DNA of 50,052 nt, taken from positions 1-50,052 of the forward strand of contig NZ_JAUCZG010000032.1 of the NCBI RefSeq assembly GCF_030373225.1, given 5' to 3'. Within the stretch, counting starts at the first letter, position 1; each line of letters starts with the position of its first letter. The notes beneath the pieces are model-generated. The model made no database searches. It was given only the letters and a program-made list of their open reading frames with translations, and had not been told where the DNA came from. This document shows positions 34,350 to 43,250 of the stretch, in pieces. The stretch comes from Hydrogenophaga sp. Lineage in GTDB: Bacteria; Pseudomonadota; Gammaproteobacteria; Burkholderiales; Burkholderiaceae_C. Position numbers and translations under genes: made by a program.

Positions 34350-35206
34350 CAAGCCCCACCCGCCTCTGGTCCGACCTCACCACCGCCGACTTCGCCTCGC
34401 TCGACAAGGCGCGCACCATCGCCGTGCTGCCGGTGGCGGCGATCGAGCAGCACGGCCCGCACCTGCCGCTGTCGGTGGACACCGACATTGCCCACGGTGT
34501 GATCGCGTCCGCCCTTGCCCACCTCGCCCCGGACTCCCCCGCGCTGTTCCTGCCCACGCAGGCGGTGGGCTATTCGCCCGAGCACGCGCGCTTTGGTGGC
34601 ACGCTCACGCTCAAGGCCGAGACGGTGTTGCGCCTGTGGACCGAGATCGGTGAGTGCGTGGCGGCCAGCGGCGTGAACAAGCTGGTGATCTTCAACGCGC
34701 ACGGCGGACAGGTGGGCCTGATGGACCTCGTGGCACGCGACCTGCGCGCGCGTCTGGGCATGCTGGTCTACAGCGTGAACTGGTTCCACCTGCCGCTGCT
34801 CGACGCCGAGGGGCGGGACCTCAATGCGATGTTCAGCACCGACGAACACCGCTTCGGCATCCACGGCGGCGAGATCGAAACCTCGCTGCTGCGGGCGATC
34901 GCGCCGGGCAAGGTGCGCATGGAGCACGCCGCCAACTTCCGGTCCAAGGCGCAGGACCGCGCCGGACAGTTCGAGATCCTGGGCAACGGCAGGAGCGCCA
35001 AGCTCGGCTGGCAGATGCAGGACTACAACGCCCACGGAGCCGTGGGCGACGCGGCAGCCGCCACCGCCGGGAAGGGCCACGCGGTGCTCGAAGCCGCAGG
35101 CCGCGCACTGGCCCGCCTGCTCGGCGAGATCGATCGGTTGCCCGCCGACACGCTGTCCGATCGCACCGCGTACCAGAAAGACACCCCCGATACCCGTTCG
35201 CCCTGA
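34346..35206 (+). CDS. Creatininase family protein
   Basis: A 286-aa metal-dependent amidohydrolase-type protein. The metal-binding set is visible: AAIEQHGPHLPLSVDTD gives E34, H36 and D45, NAHGGQVGLM gives a further His, and HGGEIETS (about 173-180) the last Glu. The family includes creatinine amidohydrolase, MftE-like peptidases and formamide hydrolases, so the substrate cannot be assigned. It overlaps cfa by 4 nt, which implies joint expression. The last codons and the stop lie inside a REP-like repeat (35196-35220). Confidence 0.88.
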   Translation: MTSPTRLWSDLTTADFASLDKARTIAVLPVAAIEQHGPHLPLSVDTDIAHGVIASALAHLAPDSPALFLPTQAVGYSPEHARFGGTLTLKAETVLRLWTEIGECVAASGVNKLVIFNAHGGQVGLMDLVARDLRARLGMLVYSVNWFHLPLLDAEGRDLNAMFSTDEHRFGIHGGEIETSLLRAIAPGKVRMEHAANFRSKAQDRAGQFEILGNGRSAKLGWQMQDYNAHGAVGDAAAATAGKGHAVLEAAGRALARLLGEIDRLPADTLSDRTAYQKDTPDTRSP

Positions 35207-35220
35207 GCCTGTCGAAGGGC
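35196..35220. repeat. REP-like element of the 'PFALSLSKG / RPEPVEG' type
   Basis: GTTCGCCCTGAGCCTGTCGA followed by AGGGC matches a short repeat widely scattered between genes in beta- and gamma-proteobacteria. It is recognised by the peptides PFALSLSKG and RPEPVEG that it spells in two frames; both occur here. It has the dyad GCCCT/AGGGC. It covers the stop codon of the creatininase gene. Confidence 0.75.
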
Positions 35221-35273
35221 TCGCCGGACCGTCGTGCGCCGGCGTCGACCAGCCCGGCCCGGGCGGAAGAGGC

Positions 35274-35957
35274 TCATGCGTAGGTGATCCAGCTCTTGAA
35301 GTCCTGGTGGTCGAGGTGCGGCAGCGTGTTGTAGGTCAGCAGGGTGTGCCGCTTGGGGTTGAACTGGAACTCGGTCACCGCGCTGTTGCGGATGCGCAGG
35401 TTCAGCTCGATCGTGGCTTCCGGGCTCAGGCCCAGCACCTGGCCCACGGCGGTGGAGATCGGCCCACCGCTGGAGACCAGCAGCACGTTCTGGCCGTGGT
35501 GATGCGCCCGCACGTGGTCCAGCGCGCTGGTGACGCCGTGCACGAACCCGGTGTAGTCGGGCATGCCCTGCGGGCTGACCGTGCCGGCCATCCATTGGGT
35601 GAGGCCGTCGCGCAGCAGGCGGAAATGGTGGCGGTAAAGCTCGGGGGCCTCCGCCGCGGTGCGCGGTTTTTGCAGCGGGTGCGGATGGATCGCCCGGATC
35701 ACCGCTTCGCTGTCGTACTCGTTGAGGCCGGGCCAGGCCAGCGGCACGTGGTCCAGCTTCGCACCTTCGGCGATCCCGGCCCAGGTCTGGGCATGGCGCT
35801 TGAGCGTGCCGGTGATCACCGCGTCGAACACCACGCCGCGCTCGGCCCAGTGTTCCCCGAGCCGTCGGCTCTGGCGCTGGCCGAGCTCGCTGAGCTGGTC
35901 GTAATCGTCGGCGCCAAACGAGGCCTGGCCGTGGCGCACGAGGTAGAGCGTTCCCAT
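35274..35957 (-). CDS. Histidine phosphatase family protein
   Basis: A 227-aa cytoplasmic protein with the phospho-histidine motif LVRHGQASFG (R8, H9). The domain continues with LSELGQRQSRRLGEHW and GTLKRHAQTW. The second catalytic box, usually VSHGG, reads LVSSGGPIST here, so the usual second His is a Ser; this form occurs in a known proteobacterial subgroup. Substrate unknown (phosphoglycerate-mutase-like or phosphoprotein). ATG 35957 places RHG at the usual distance. The gene is divergent from the sensor kinase. Confidence 0.88.
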   Translation of the reverse strand: MGTLYLVRHGQASFGADDYDQLSELGQRQSRRLGEHWAERGVVFDAVITGTLKRHAQTWAGIAEGAKLDHVPLAWPGLNEYDSEAVIRAIHPHPLQKPRTAAEAPELYRHHFRLLRDGLTQWMAGTVSPQGMPDYTGFVHGVTSALDHVRAHHHGQNVLLVSSGGPISTAVGQVLGLSPEATIELNLRIRNSAVTEFQFNPKRHTLLTYNTLPHLDHQDFKSWITYA

Positions 35958-36149
35958 GCAGCACATTCTGTTTCAGCGCGCCCGATGGGCTTTGTCCCGG
36001 CAGCGACTGACCGTGCCCGCTGCAGTCGCGCAGGCGTCCGGCATCGGGCGCGGTGATCCGAACACCGGGGCCTTTGGGGTGCTTATCGGGCGGCTTCAGC
36101 CCCGGCCTTGTGCTTCAATGAAAAGCTATGTTTGTCGTTCTCTGCCCCC

Positions 36150-38483
36150 ATGTCATTTGACCTGCCGACCCTGCTGGCGCTGCGGTTGGGCATTGACCTC
36201 CTGATCGCATTGGCGTTCTGGGCGCAGATGCGCCGCTACCCCACCATCGGTGGGCCGGGCTGGTGGTCGTTCTCGTCGGTGCTGGCCATCCTGGGCTCGG
36301 TGATGCTGTGGTCACGCGGCGTTTTGCCCGACGCAGTGACCTTCTCCGTGGGCAACACCGCGCTGGCGGTCAGTGCCCTGTGCGCCTGGATGGGTTTTCG
36401 CAGCTACGTCGGCGCCTCCAGGCCCTTGCTGCCGATCCTGGCGGCGTCGGCGGCATTCTTTTGCGTGACGCTGTTCTTCCTGATCGGGTGGGACGTGCTC
36501 GCCGCCCGCCAGGCGGCGTTCACCGCCTCGATGCTGGCCATCACGGTGTTCTCGTTTCTGGAGATCCGGCGCGCGGACCCGCAGCGCCGGGTGCCCGAGA
36601 TGCAGGCGCTCAGGTGGCTCACCGTTGTTGAATTCCTCGGTTTGGTGGGGTTTGCCGTGGCCCTGCGGACCGACGGCCTGTCGCAGGCGGACGTGGTGCC
36701 GCCGTTCATCTTCTTCTTCCTGCTCACGAAGCTGCTGCGCGTGGTGCTGTACGGCGCGCTGGTGTCTTTCCGGCTGCGCATGGAGGGTGACCGGGCGCGC
36801 CAGGGCCTGCTGCAGCGCGAGGCCGACTCGCGGGCCCTCATCGACAACCTCAGCGCGGGCGTGATGGTGTTCCGACCCGATCACAGCTTGTCGAGCATCA
36901 ATGCCGCTGCCCGCCGTTTCCTGGGCTGGAGCGACGGGGGTGCGAACCCGGCCGTGGCCGAACCGTCGGTCGACGGCTGGAAGATGCTGCGCGAAGACGG
37001 TCAGCCGATGCGCCGTCACGAGATGCCGTTCGAGCGTGTGCTCGCCACCGGTCAACCGGTGCGCAGCGTGGTGATCGGCATGCCACAAGGCACAGCGCAG
37101 GGCGTCAACTGGGCGGTGTGCAACGCCTATCCCGAGAACAACGCGCAAGGCGGCCTTCGCCATGTGGTGCTGACCTTCATCGACATCACTCCGCTGAAGA
37201 ACGCCCAGGCGCAGCAGAAACACCTGCAGGCCCAGCTGGCGCAGTCGCAGAAGATGGAAGCGCTGGGCACGCTGGCGGGCGGGGTGGCGCACGATTTCAA
37301 CAACATCCTGGCCGCCATCCTGGGCAATGCCGACCTGGCGCGCCAGGATCTGCCACCCGATTCGGCCTCGCGCGAAAGCCTGCACGAGATCAGCACCGCC
37401 GCGCGCCGCGGCCGCGAACTCGTGCGCCAGATCCTGGCGTTCAGCCGCCAGCAGCCGGTGGAGCGCACGCGGGTCAACGTGTGCACCGTTCTGGCCGAGT
37501 CCTGCACCTTGCTGCGCGGCGCCCTGCCGCCCCAGGTGGAGCTGGTGCAAAGCTGCGCGCCCGACACCTTGTCCATCGAAGCGGACGCGACCCAGATCGG
37601 GCAGGTGGTGGTCAATCTGTGCACCAACGCCATCCATGCGCTGGACGGCCGCCCCGGGCGCATCGAGTGTGTTGTCGACGCATTGCCCGGGCACTCTTCC
37701 TTGCTGCCGCCCGAGCTGGCGAAGGCCTGCGTGCAACTCGGTGTGGAGGCGGTTCGGCTGCGCGTGAGCGACAACGGCTGCGGCATGGCGGAGGCGGTGC
37801 GCAACCGGATGTTCGAGCCCTTTTTCACCACCAAGCCGGTGGGCCGTGGCACGGGCCTGGGCTTGCCGGTGGTGCTGGGCATCGTTCAGGTGCACGGCGG
37901 TGCGATCGAGGTCGACACCGAGCCTGGCCGGGGCACCACCTTCACGCTGTATTTCCCCGCAGCTCCCGAGCTGCCCGATGCCCCGGGCGAGACATCCTCT
38001 GCCCACAACCGGGTTGAACCCGTCACAATGGACTCGATCCCACCCGTGCCCTCCAGCGCAACCAGCCCCCTATCCGACCACGCCATGGCTGAAGATCCCA
38101 CCGCGGTTCCACCCCACATCCTCTACCTCGACGACGACGACACCCTGGTGTTTCTCGTGCGCCGCCTGCTGGAACGCCGGGGTTACCGTGTGACGGCCCT
38201 CACCTCGCAGACCGAGGCCATCGACGCGGTGCGGGCATCGCCCAACGGCTTCCAGCTGCTGCTGACCGACTTCAACATGCCCGGCATGTCGGGGCTGGAG
38301 GTGGCCAAGGCGGTGCTGGAGATCAACCCGCAACTGCCGGTGGCGGTGGCGTCGGGCTACATCACCGACGAGTTGCAGGTGCAGGCCCGGGCCGCCGGGG
38401 TGCGCGAGGTGGTCTTCAAGACCGACGCGGTCGAGGCGTTCTGCGAAGTGGTTGCGCGGCTGGTTCGCCCGGAACCTGGCTGA
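36150..38483 (+). CDS. Membrane hybrid sensor histidine kinase with C-terminal receiver
   Basis: A 777-aa protein. About seven hydrophobic helices fill residues 5-205. A PAS-like domain follows (about 225-340, LIDNLSAGVMVFRPDHSL). HisKA has H381 in GTLAGGVAHDFNNILAAILG. The HATPase region has VNLCTNAIHAL, SDNGCGMAEAVRNRMFEPFF and GTGLGLPVVLGIV. The C-terminal receiver (about 655-775) has LDDDDT, D707 in LLTDFNMPGMSG and a Lys in VVFKTDA. The HDFNN box places it in the group of kinases with that H-box. No dedicated DNA-binding partner is adjacent. Ligand unknown. ATG 36150 was chosen because the first helix starts there. Confidence 0.9.
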   Translation: MSFDLPTLLALRLGIDLLIALAFWAQMRRYPTIGGPGWWSFSSVLAILGSVMLWSRGVLPDAVTFSVGNTALAVSALCAWMGFRSYVGASRPLLPILAASAAFFCVTLFFLIGWDVLAARQAAFTASMLAITVFSFLEIRRADPQRRVPEMQALRWLTVVEFLGLVGFAVALRTDGLSQADVVPPFIFFFLLTKLLRVVLYGALVSFRLRMEGDRARQGLLQREADSRALIDNLSAGVMVFRPDHSLSSINAAARRFLGWSDGGANPAVAEPSVDGWKMLREDGQPMRRHEMPFERVLATGQPVRSVVIGMPQGTAQGVNWAVCNAYPENNAQGGLRHVVLTFIDITPLKNAQAQQKHLQAQLAQSQKMEALGTLAGGVAHDFNNILAAILGNADLARQDLPPDSASRESLHEISTAARRGRELVRQILAFSRQQPVERTRVNVCTVLAESCTLLRGALPPQVELVQSCAPDTLSIEADATQIGQVVVNLCTNAIHALDGRPGRIECVVDALPGHSSLLPPELAKACVQLGVEAVRLRVSDNGCGMAEAVRNRMFEPFFTTKPVGRGTGLGLPVVLGIVQVHGGAIEVDTEPGRGTTFTLYFPAAPELPDAPGETSSAHNRVEPVTMDSIPPVPSSATSPLSDHAMAEDPTAVPPHILYLDDDDTLVFLVRRLLERRGYRVTALTSQTEAIDAVRASPNGFQLLLTDFNMPGMSGLEVAKAVLEINPQLPVAVASGYITDELQVQARAAGVREVVFKTDAVEAFCEVVARLVRPEPG

Positions 38484-38504
38484 GCGCGGCTGTCTCGCAA
38501 CGGA

Positions 38505-39473
38505 TCAAACGGCGCCGAGCACGCGCGCCAGCGCCGAACTGTCGACGTTGCCGCCGCACAGGGTGGTGCCCACCACCTGCCCCTGGAGGCCATCCCGCTC
38601 CTGCCAGGCCGCTGCAAAACTCGCGGCGCCGGCTCCCTCGGCCACGTTGTGCGTGTCGGCAAACAGGGCCCGCATGGCCGCGGCCACCTCGGTGTCGGTG
38701 ACCTGAACAATGTGGTCGAGGTGTGGCGCGAGCACGTCGAGAGCGGCCTGGTCGGCCACGCGGCAGGCCATGCCGTCGGCCAGCACGGTGCTCACGGGCG
38801 AAGCCACCACGCGGCCGGCGGCCAGCGAATCGGCGTAGGTGGTGGCGTGGGCGCTGACCACGCCGACGATGCGCACCGGGTGGCCCAGCGCGAGCTTGGC
38901 GGCGATGGCCGAACAGGCGCCCGATCCCTGGCCCACAGGCACGTACACCACGTCCATCTGCGGCACGGCCTGAAAGTATTCCCACCAGGCGGTGCTCACG
39001 CCGCGCAGCAGGTCGGGGTGGAAGCTTGGCACCATGTGCGCGCCGCGCGCACTGGCCAGCGCCATCGCATGCTCGCGGCTTTCCTGAAAGTCCTCGCCGT
39101 GCTCGATCAGCGTGGCACCCAGCGAGCGCATGGCGGCGTTTTTCTCCACCGAGTTGCCGTGCGGCACGACGATGCTGCAGGCCACTCCGTGCAGGCGCGC
39201 GGCCCAGGCGATGCTCTGGCCATGGTTGCCGCGGGTGGCGCAGATCACTTCCATCGGCAGTTCGCCCCGCTGTTGCAGCTGGTCGAAGTAGGTCAGGCCG
39301 CCGCGGATCTTGAAGGCGCCCACCGGCGTGTGGTTTTCGTGTTTGACCCAGCAATCGGTTCCCAGGCGGGCACTCAGGGTGGCCCATCGGTACTGCGGCG
39401 TGGCCTGGAACGACCGGTAGACCACGGCGGCGGCGGCCTGCATGTCGGCGAGGGTGGGCAGGTGTGTGTTCAT
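38505..39473 (-). CDS. Serine/threonine dehydratase-like PLP enzyme (fold type II)
   Basis: A 322-aa PLP enzyme. The Schiff-base Lys is K55 in HTPVGAFKIRGGL. CATRGNHGQSIAWAARLHG matches the Ser/Thr dehydratase substrate loop. The phosphate-binding loop, normally GGGGL, reads VGQGSGACSAIAA, as in a less-studied subgroup. There is no C-terminal ACT regulatory domain. Likely reaction: deamination or racemisation of a hydroxy-amino acid. It is the last gene of the six-gene operon; its ATG overlaps the VOC gene stop (ATGA). Confidence 0.88.
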   Translation of the reverse strand: MNTHLPTLADMQAAAAVVYRSFQATPQYRWATLSARLGTDCWVKHENHTPVGAFKIRGGLTYFDQLQQRGELPMEVICATRGNHGQSIAWAARLHGVACSIVVPHGNSVEKNAAMRSLGATLIEHGEDFQESREHAMALASARGAHMVPSFHPDLLRGVSTAWWEYFQAVPQMDVVYVPVGQGSGACSAIAAKLALGHPVRIVGVVSAHATTYADSLAAGRVVASPVSTVLADGMACRVADQAALDVLAPHLDHIVQVTDTEVAAAMRALFADTHNVAEGAGAASFAAAWQERDGLQGQVVGTTLCGGNVDSSALARVLGAV

Positions 39474-40168
39474 GGGGGCGAGAGCAGGGTGATGCGGCCG
39501 CGGGCCGGGGTGTGAAGCTCGGCAGAGAGACTGGCGGGACCCTCGTGGACATCCAGTACGTTCATGTCCTCCAGCCCCCCCAGGGCCAGCAGCGCCGCGC
39601 GCAGCCCGGCCGCACCGGCGTGCCGCAGGCGCAGCCGGTGCAGCGCGATGCCACTTTCCGCCATCTGCAGGCTCGGGTGTACCGGGCCCCACTGGATGAG
39701 CGTGGGCAGCGCGCCGTTGAACAGCCGCTGGCCGTCGTCGCGCACGCTGATGCGCCAGTGCAGCGGGCCGTGGGGCGTCTGGCGCGAGGCGTCGAGCACC
39801 GGCCCACGTTGAATGCCGATGGCCTGCCATGCCACCAGTGCCGCGTCGATGTCGGGCACGCTGGCCACCCAGTGCACCAGTTGCGGCCCGTCCTTTTCCA
39901 GGCGCGCCTGCAGGGTCGGGTCGTCGAGGTCGAACCAGCGCTTGAACCCGTTGCCGCGCGTGGGCGTGGCCGCCGGGTTGATGGCGATGATCTCCAGATA
40001 GGCCGCTGGTGACGCCTCGCCCTGCAGCTTGAGCAGGCGGTTGTGGGTGCCGAACAGGGGGTGTTCGCCACCCGGGCCCGGCGTCACGCCCAGGGTGGCT
40101 TCGCACCAGGCCACGCCCTCGTCCAGCGTGCGAGCCGCCACCACGAGGTGGTCGATGCGGGGCGTCAC
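39470..40168 (-). CDS. VOC superfamily protein (glyoxalase-like domain)
   Basis: A 232-aa protein with an N-terminal glyoxalase-like half (IDHLVVAARTLDEGVAWCEAT, GVTPGPGGEHPLFGTHNRL, YLEIIAINP), the pattern of the Glyoxalase_3-type family. The second half is less conserved. VOC folds bind a metal and act in isomerisation, ring-opening or resistance; no function can be assigned. The GTG start overlaps the phzF-like stop (GTGA), and its stop overlaps the next ATG, so it is tightly bound into the operon. Confidence 0.85.
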   Translation of the reverse strand: MTPRIDHLVVAARTLDEGVAWCEATLGVTPGPGGEHPLFGTHNRLLKLQGEASPAAYLEIIAINPAATPTRGNGFKRWFDLDDPTLQARLEKDGPQLVHWVASVPDIDAALVAWQAIGIQRGPVLDASRQTPHGPLHWRISVRDDGQRLFNGALPTLIQWGPVHPSLQMAESGIALHRLRLRHAGAAGLRAALLALGGLEDMNVLDVHEGPASLSAELHTPARGRITLLSPP

Positions 40169-41016
40169 AGCGTGACCTGTCCGCTGATGCAGGTGACGGA
40201 CGAGCCGCCGACCCAGACGGTGCCGTCGGCCGTGCGCTCGATGTGCACGCGTCCGGCACGGCCCATGGCCGTGCCCTGCGCGGCCAGGTAACGCGGCGGC
40301 GCCAGGCCTGCCGCCATGAGCCATTGCGCCAGCGCCGCGTTCAGACTGCCGGTGACCGGGTCTTCGCTCAGGCCGTCGAGCGTGTGGAAGAAGGCGCGCA
40401 CCTCGAGCGCGGTGTCCGAGCCTTCGGGCTGCGGTCCGACCACGCCGATGTCCAGCCCCGCCAGCACCGCGGCGTCGGGCCGCACCGCCAGCACCTGCGC
40501 CGCCGTGCGCAGCATCACGCTGCGCCAGGGCGGTCCGTTGTCGCACCAGGCGTGCGCCACGATGTCGGCGCGCGATAGCCCGAGGCCGCGCGCGATCAAG
40601 GCCACGTCGGCTTCGTCCAGCGGCCCGCTGCGGCGCAGGGGCGGCGCCGCAAAGGCCAGCCGGGTGCCTTCGCGGCGGATGTGCACCAGCCCGACACCGC
40701 ACTCCTGCACCACATGCTCGGCGCGAGGCTGTCCACCCGCAGCCAACCAGGCGTGGCAGGTGCCGAGCGTGGGGTGCCCGGCGAACGGCAACTCGCGCCC
40801 CGGACAGAAAATGCGCACGCGGTAGTCGGCCCCCGCTGCGCGACCCTGGTCGGACGGCGGCAGCACGAAGGTGCATTCGGAGAGGTGGGTCCAGTTGGTG
40901 AAGCGCTGCATGGCCTCGGTGTCGAGGCCGCTGCCGTCGAGCACCACCGCCAGCGGGTTGCCCAGGCAGGGCGTGGCGGTGAAGACATCGACTTGTTGAA
41001 ACGGACGTGGGGTCAT
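40165..41016 (-). CDS. PhzF family isomerase/epimerase-like protein
   Basis: A 283-aa protein of the PhzF/DAP-epimerase fold. The N-terminus QQVDVFTATPCLGNPLAVVL is typical. The catalytic Glu is E47 in THLSECTFVLPP, and GRELPFAGHPTLGTCHAWL follows. The second half ends with EDPVTGSLNAALAQWL. PhzF of phenazine synthesis isomerises a dihydro-hydroxyanthranilate; most genomic homologues have unknown substrates. No other phenazine gene is nearby, so phenazine synthesis is not implied. It lies 3 nt after the aminotransferase gene. Confidence 0.92.
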   Translation of the reverse strand: MTPRPFQQVDVFTATPCLGNPLAVVLDGSGLDTEAMQRFTNWTHLSECTFVLPPSDQGRAAGADYRVRIFCPGRELPFAGHPTLGTCHAWLAAGGQPRAEHVVQECGVGLVHIRREGTRLAFAAPPLRRSGPLDEADVALIARGLGLSRADIVAHAWCDNGPPWRSVMLRTAAQVLAVRPDAAVLAGLDIGVVGPQPEGSDTALEVRAFFHTLDGLSEDPVTGSLNAALAQWLMAAGLAPPRYLAAQGTAMGRAGRVHIERTADGTVWVGGSSVTCISGQVTL

Positions 41017-41019
41017 GGG

Positions 41020-42294
41020 TCAGACCCCGTGCTGCTCGCGGATGGCGCGTGCCAGCGCTGCGATGCCCACCGCCATCTGTTCGACGGTCGCCGTCACGAA
41101 GCTCAGGCGCAGCGTGCGCGGGTCGGCGTGGTCGGCATAGAAGGCGCTTCCCGGCACGAAGGCCACGCCGTGCTCGATCGCGTGTGGCAGCAGCTCGGTG
41201 GCGTTCATGCCGTCGGGGAGCCGGACCCACAGGAACATGCCACCGTCGGGCTCGTTCCATTGCACGTCCAGCCCCGTCATTTCGCTGCGCAGCGCGGCCA
41301 GCATGGCGTGGCACTGGCGCCGGTAGAGCGCGCGGATGGTCGGCACATGGCGTTCGAGGAAGCCGTCCTTGAGCACCTCGGCCACCACGCGCTGGTTGAA
41401 ACTCGGGCTGTGCAGGTCGGCGGCCTGTTTGGCCTGCAGCAGCTTGGGGTAAATCGCAGCGGGTGCCACCATGAAGCCCAGGCGCAGGCCGGGCGCCAGG
41501 ATCTTGGAGAAGGAGCCGAGGTAGATGCAGCCATCGGGGTTGAGTGCGGTCAGCGGCGTGGGCGGTGGCTGGTCGAACCACAGATCGCCGTAGGGGTTGT
41601 CTTCCACCAGCGGCAGCCCCACGCGCGCGGCCGCGGCCACCAGCGCCTGGCGTCGGGCCAGGCCCATGCTGCGCCCGGTCGGGTTCTGGAAGTTGGGCAG
41701 CACGTAGAGGAAACGCGGCGCGGCCTGGGGGCTGCTGGCCGGATCCAGGTCGAGCGTGAGCAGGCGGCGGCGCTCCATGTTCTCGGGCTGGTCTTCGCCG
41801 GCGCCGAGTTGCTGCAGCAAGGCGTCCACGTCCACGCCCCCGGCGTCGCTGGCCACGCCCTCGATCTGCGGCTCCATCGGGGCAAACGCCTGCAACGCAC
41901 CGAGGTAGGTGGGCGTTTCCACCAGCACGCGGCTGCCGCTGTCGAGCAGCACCTTGGCCACCAGGTCCAGGCCCTGCTGGCTGCCGCTGGTGATCAGCAC
42001 CTGCGCCGGGTCGACCGGCCAGGGCAGGCTGGCAGCGACCCATTCGCGCAGCGGGGCATGACCTTCGCTGGCAGCGTATTGCAAGGCACTGCGGCCGTCC
42101 TCGACCAGCACGCGGTCGCAGGCTGCACGCATGGCCTCGATCGGAAAGGTGTCGGGTGAAGGCAGGCCACCGGCGAAACTGATGATGCCCGGGCGTTCGG
42201 TGAGCTTGAGCAACTCGCGGATCACCGATGGGTTCATGCGATCGGTGCGACGGGCGAGGGTGAAGGGCGAGCTGGGCAGGTCGTCGGGTTTCAT
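41020..42294 (-). CDS. PLP-dependent aminotransferase (class I/II, 2-aminoadipate type)
   Basis: A 424-aa fold-type-I aminotransferase. The N-terminus RMNPSVIRELLKLTERPGII then SFAGGLPSPDTFP is that of the LysN/2-aminoadipate transaminase-like group. Further motifs are LITSGSQQGLDLVAK, YVLPNFQNPTGRSM and VEDNPYGDLWF. The PLP Lys is in LGSFSKILAPGLRLGF (about residue 262). No N-terminal DNA-binding domain is present, unlike the divergent MocR regulator. GGAG lies about 6 nt before the ATG. Amino donor unknown. It lies third in the operon, 11 nt after the EamA gene. Confidence 0.92.
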   Translation of the reverse strand: MKPDDLPSSPFTLARRTDRMNPSVIRELLKLTERPGIISFAGGLPSPDTFPIEAMRAACDRVLVEDGRSALQYAASEGHAPLREWVAASLPWPVDPAQVLITSGSQQGLDLVAKVLLDSGSRVLVETPTYLGALQAFAPMEPQIEGVASDAGGVDVDALLQQLGAGEDQPENMERRRLLTLDLDPASSPQAAPRFLYVLPNFQNPTGRSMGLARRQALVAAAARVGLPLVEDNPYGDLWFDQPPPTPLTALNPDGCIYLGSFSKILAPGLRLGFMVAPAAIYPKLLQAKQAADLHSPSFNQRVVAEVLKDGFLERHVPTIRALYRRQCHAMLAALRSEMTGLDVQWNEPDGGMFLWVRLPDGMNATELLPHAIEHGVAFVPGSAFYADHADPRTLRLSFVTATVEQMAVGIAALARAIREQHGV

Positions 42295-42305
42295 GGGTTC
42301 TCCGT

Positions 42306-43250
42306 TCAGGTTCGTGTGAGGCGTGCGGTGTCGTGTACCGGCATTTTCCTGGCCGTGAAGACGGTGGCGATGACGGCGGTTGCAAAACCCAGCGTGGTGG
42401 CGTCCAGCCGTTCGCCGAGCAGCGGCACGGCAAACAGCATGCCCAGGAAGGGCTGCACCAGTTGCACCTGGCTCACGCGAACCGTGCCGCCCAGGGCGAG
42501 GCCTCGGTACCAGGCAAAGAAGCCAAGCCACATGGAAAACACCGCGGTGTAGGCAAAGCCCCACCAGGCCGAGGCGTTCAGCGATGTTTCAGGGAAAGTG
42601 AGCACGGCCAGCGGGAGCGTGAGCGGCAGGGCCAGCAGCAGCGCCCAGCAGATCACGTGGTCGGCGCGCATGTGTTGCGACAGCCGCGCGCCATGGCCGT
42701 AGCCGACGGCGGCGCAAAGCATCCCTGCCAGCAGCAACGCGTCGGCCGGGTGGATGGACAGGCCTTCACCGCCCGAGCGCAGCACCGCAAAACCCACCAC
42801 CAGCGCGCTGCCCATCGCCGCACAGAGCCAGAAGCCGGCGGACGGGCGCTGCCGGTGCAGCACGGCGCCCACCGCGGCGGTGGCCAGCGGCAGCACGCCC
42901 ACGATCACGCTGGCGTGCACCGCCTCCACGTGGCGCATGGCCACCGAGGTGAACAGCGGGAAGCCGAACACCACGCCGGCCGTGGTGATGGCCAGCGGCA
43001 GCAGGTCGTCGCGACGGGGCCAGGGTGCGCGCGTGGCGACGAGGAACGCGACCGAGAGCAGTGCGGCGACGACGGCGCGGCCCAGCGCCACGAACACGCC
43101 CGACATTTGCGGCGCATCCACCGTGCCCACGGCCAGCCGTGTCATGGGCAGGGTGAGCGCAAACAGGGTCACGCCCAGCAGGCCCAGCAGCAGCCCCTGG
43201 TTGGCGGGCTGGTCGCGCCAGCGCAGTGCGGGCGTCGCCCCGGTGGTCAT
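42306..43250 (-). CDS. EamA/DMT family transporter
   Basis: A 314-aa membrane protein with about ten helices in two EamA repeats. The first repeat contains LLLGLLGVTLFALTLPMTRL, the second ends AVFSMWLGFFAWYRGLALGG then VQLVQPFLGMLFAVPLLGE, the usual DMT signature. Such proteins mostly export amino acids, nucleosides or other metabolites. The ATG at 43250 overlaps the lysE-like stop (ATGA); a GTG at 43265 is possible. With the LysE exporter it gives the operon two efflux candidates. Confidence 0.9.
   Translation of the reverse strand: MTTGATPALRWRDQPANQGLLLGLLGVTLFALTLPMTRLAVGTVDAPQMSGVFVALGRAVVAALLSVAFLVATRAPWPRRDDLLPLAITTAGVVFGFPLFTSVAMRHVEAVHASVIVGVLPLATAAVGAVLHRQRPSAGFWLCAAMGSALVVGFAVLRSGGEGLSIHPADALLLAGMLCAAVGYGHGARLSQHMRADHVICWALLLALPLTLPLAVLTFPETSLNASAWWGFAYTAVFSMWLGFFAWYRGLALGGTVRVSQVQLVQPFLGMLFAVPLLGERLDATTLGFATAVIATVFTARKMPVHDTARLTRT

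Noticed and set aside
40165..41016. PhzF as a sign of phenazine biosynthesis
   Set aside because: No other phz gene is present, and most PhzF-like proteins outside phenazine clusters have other, unknown roles.
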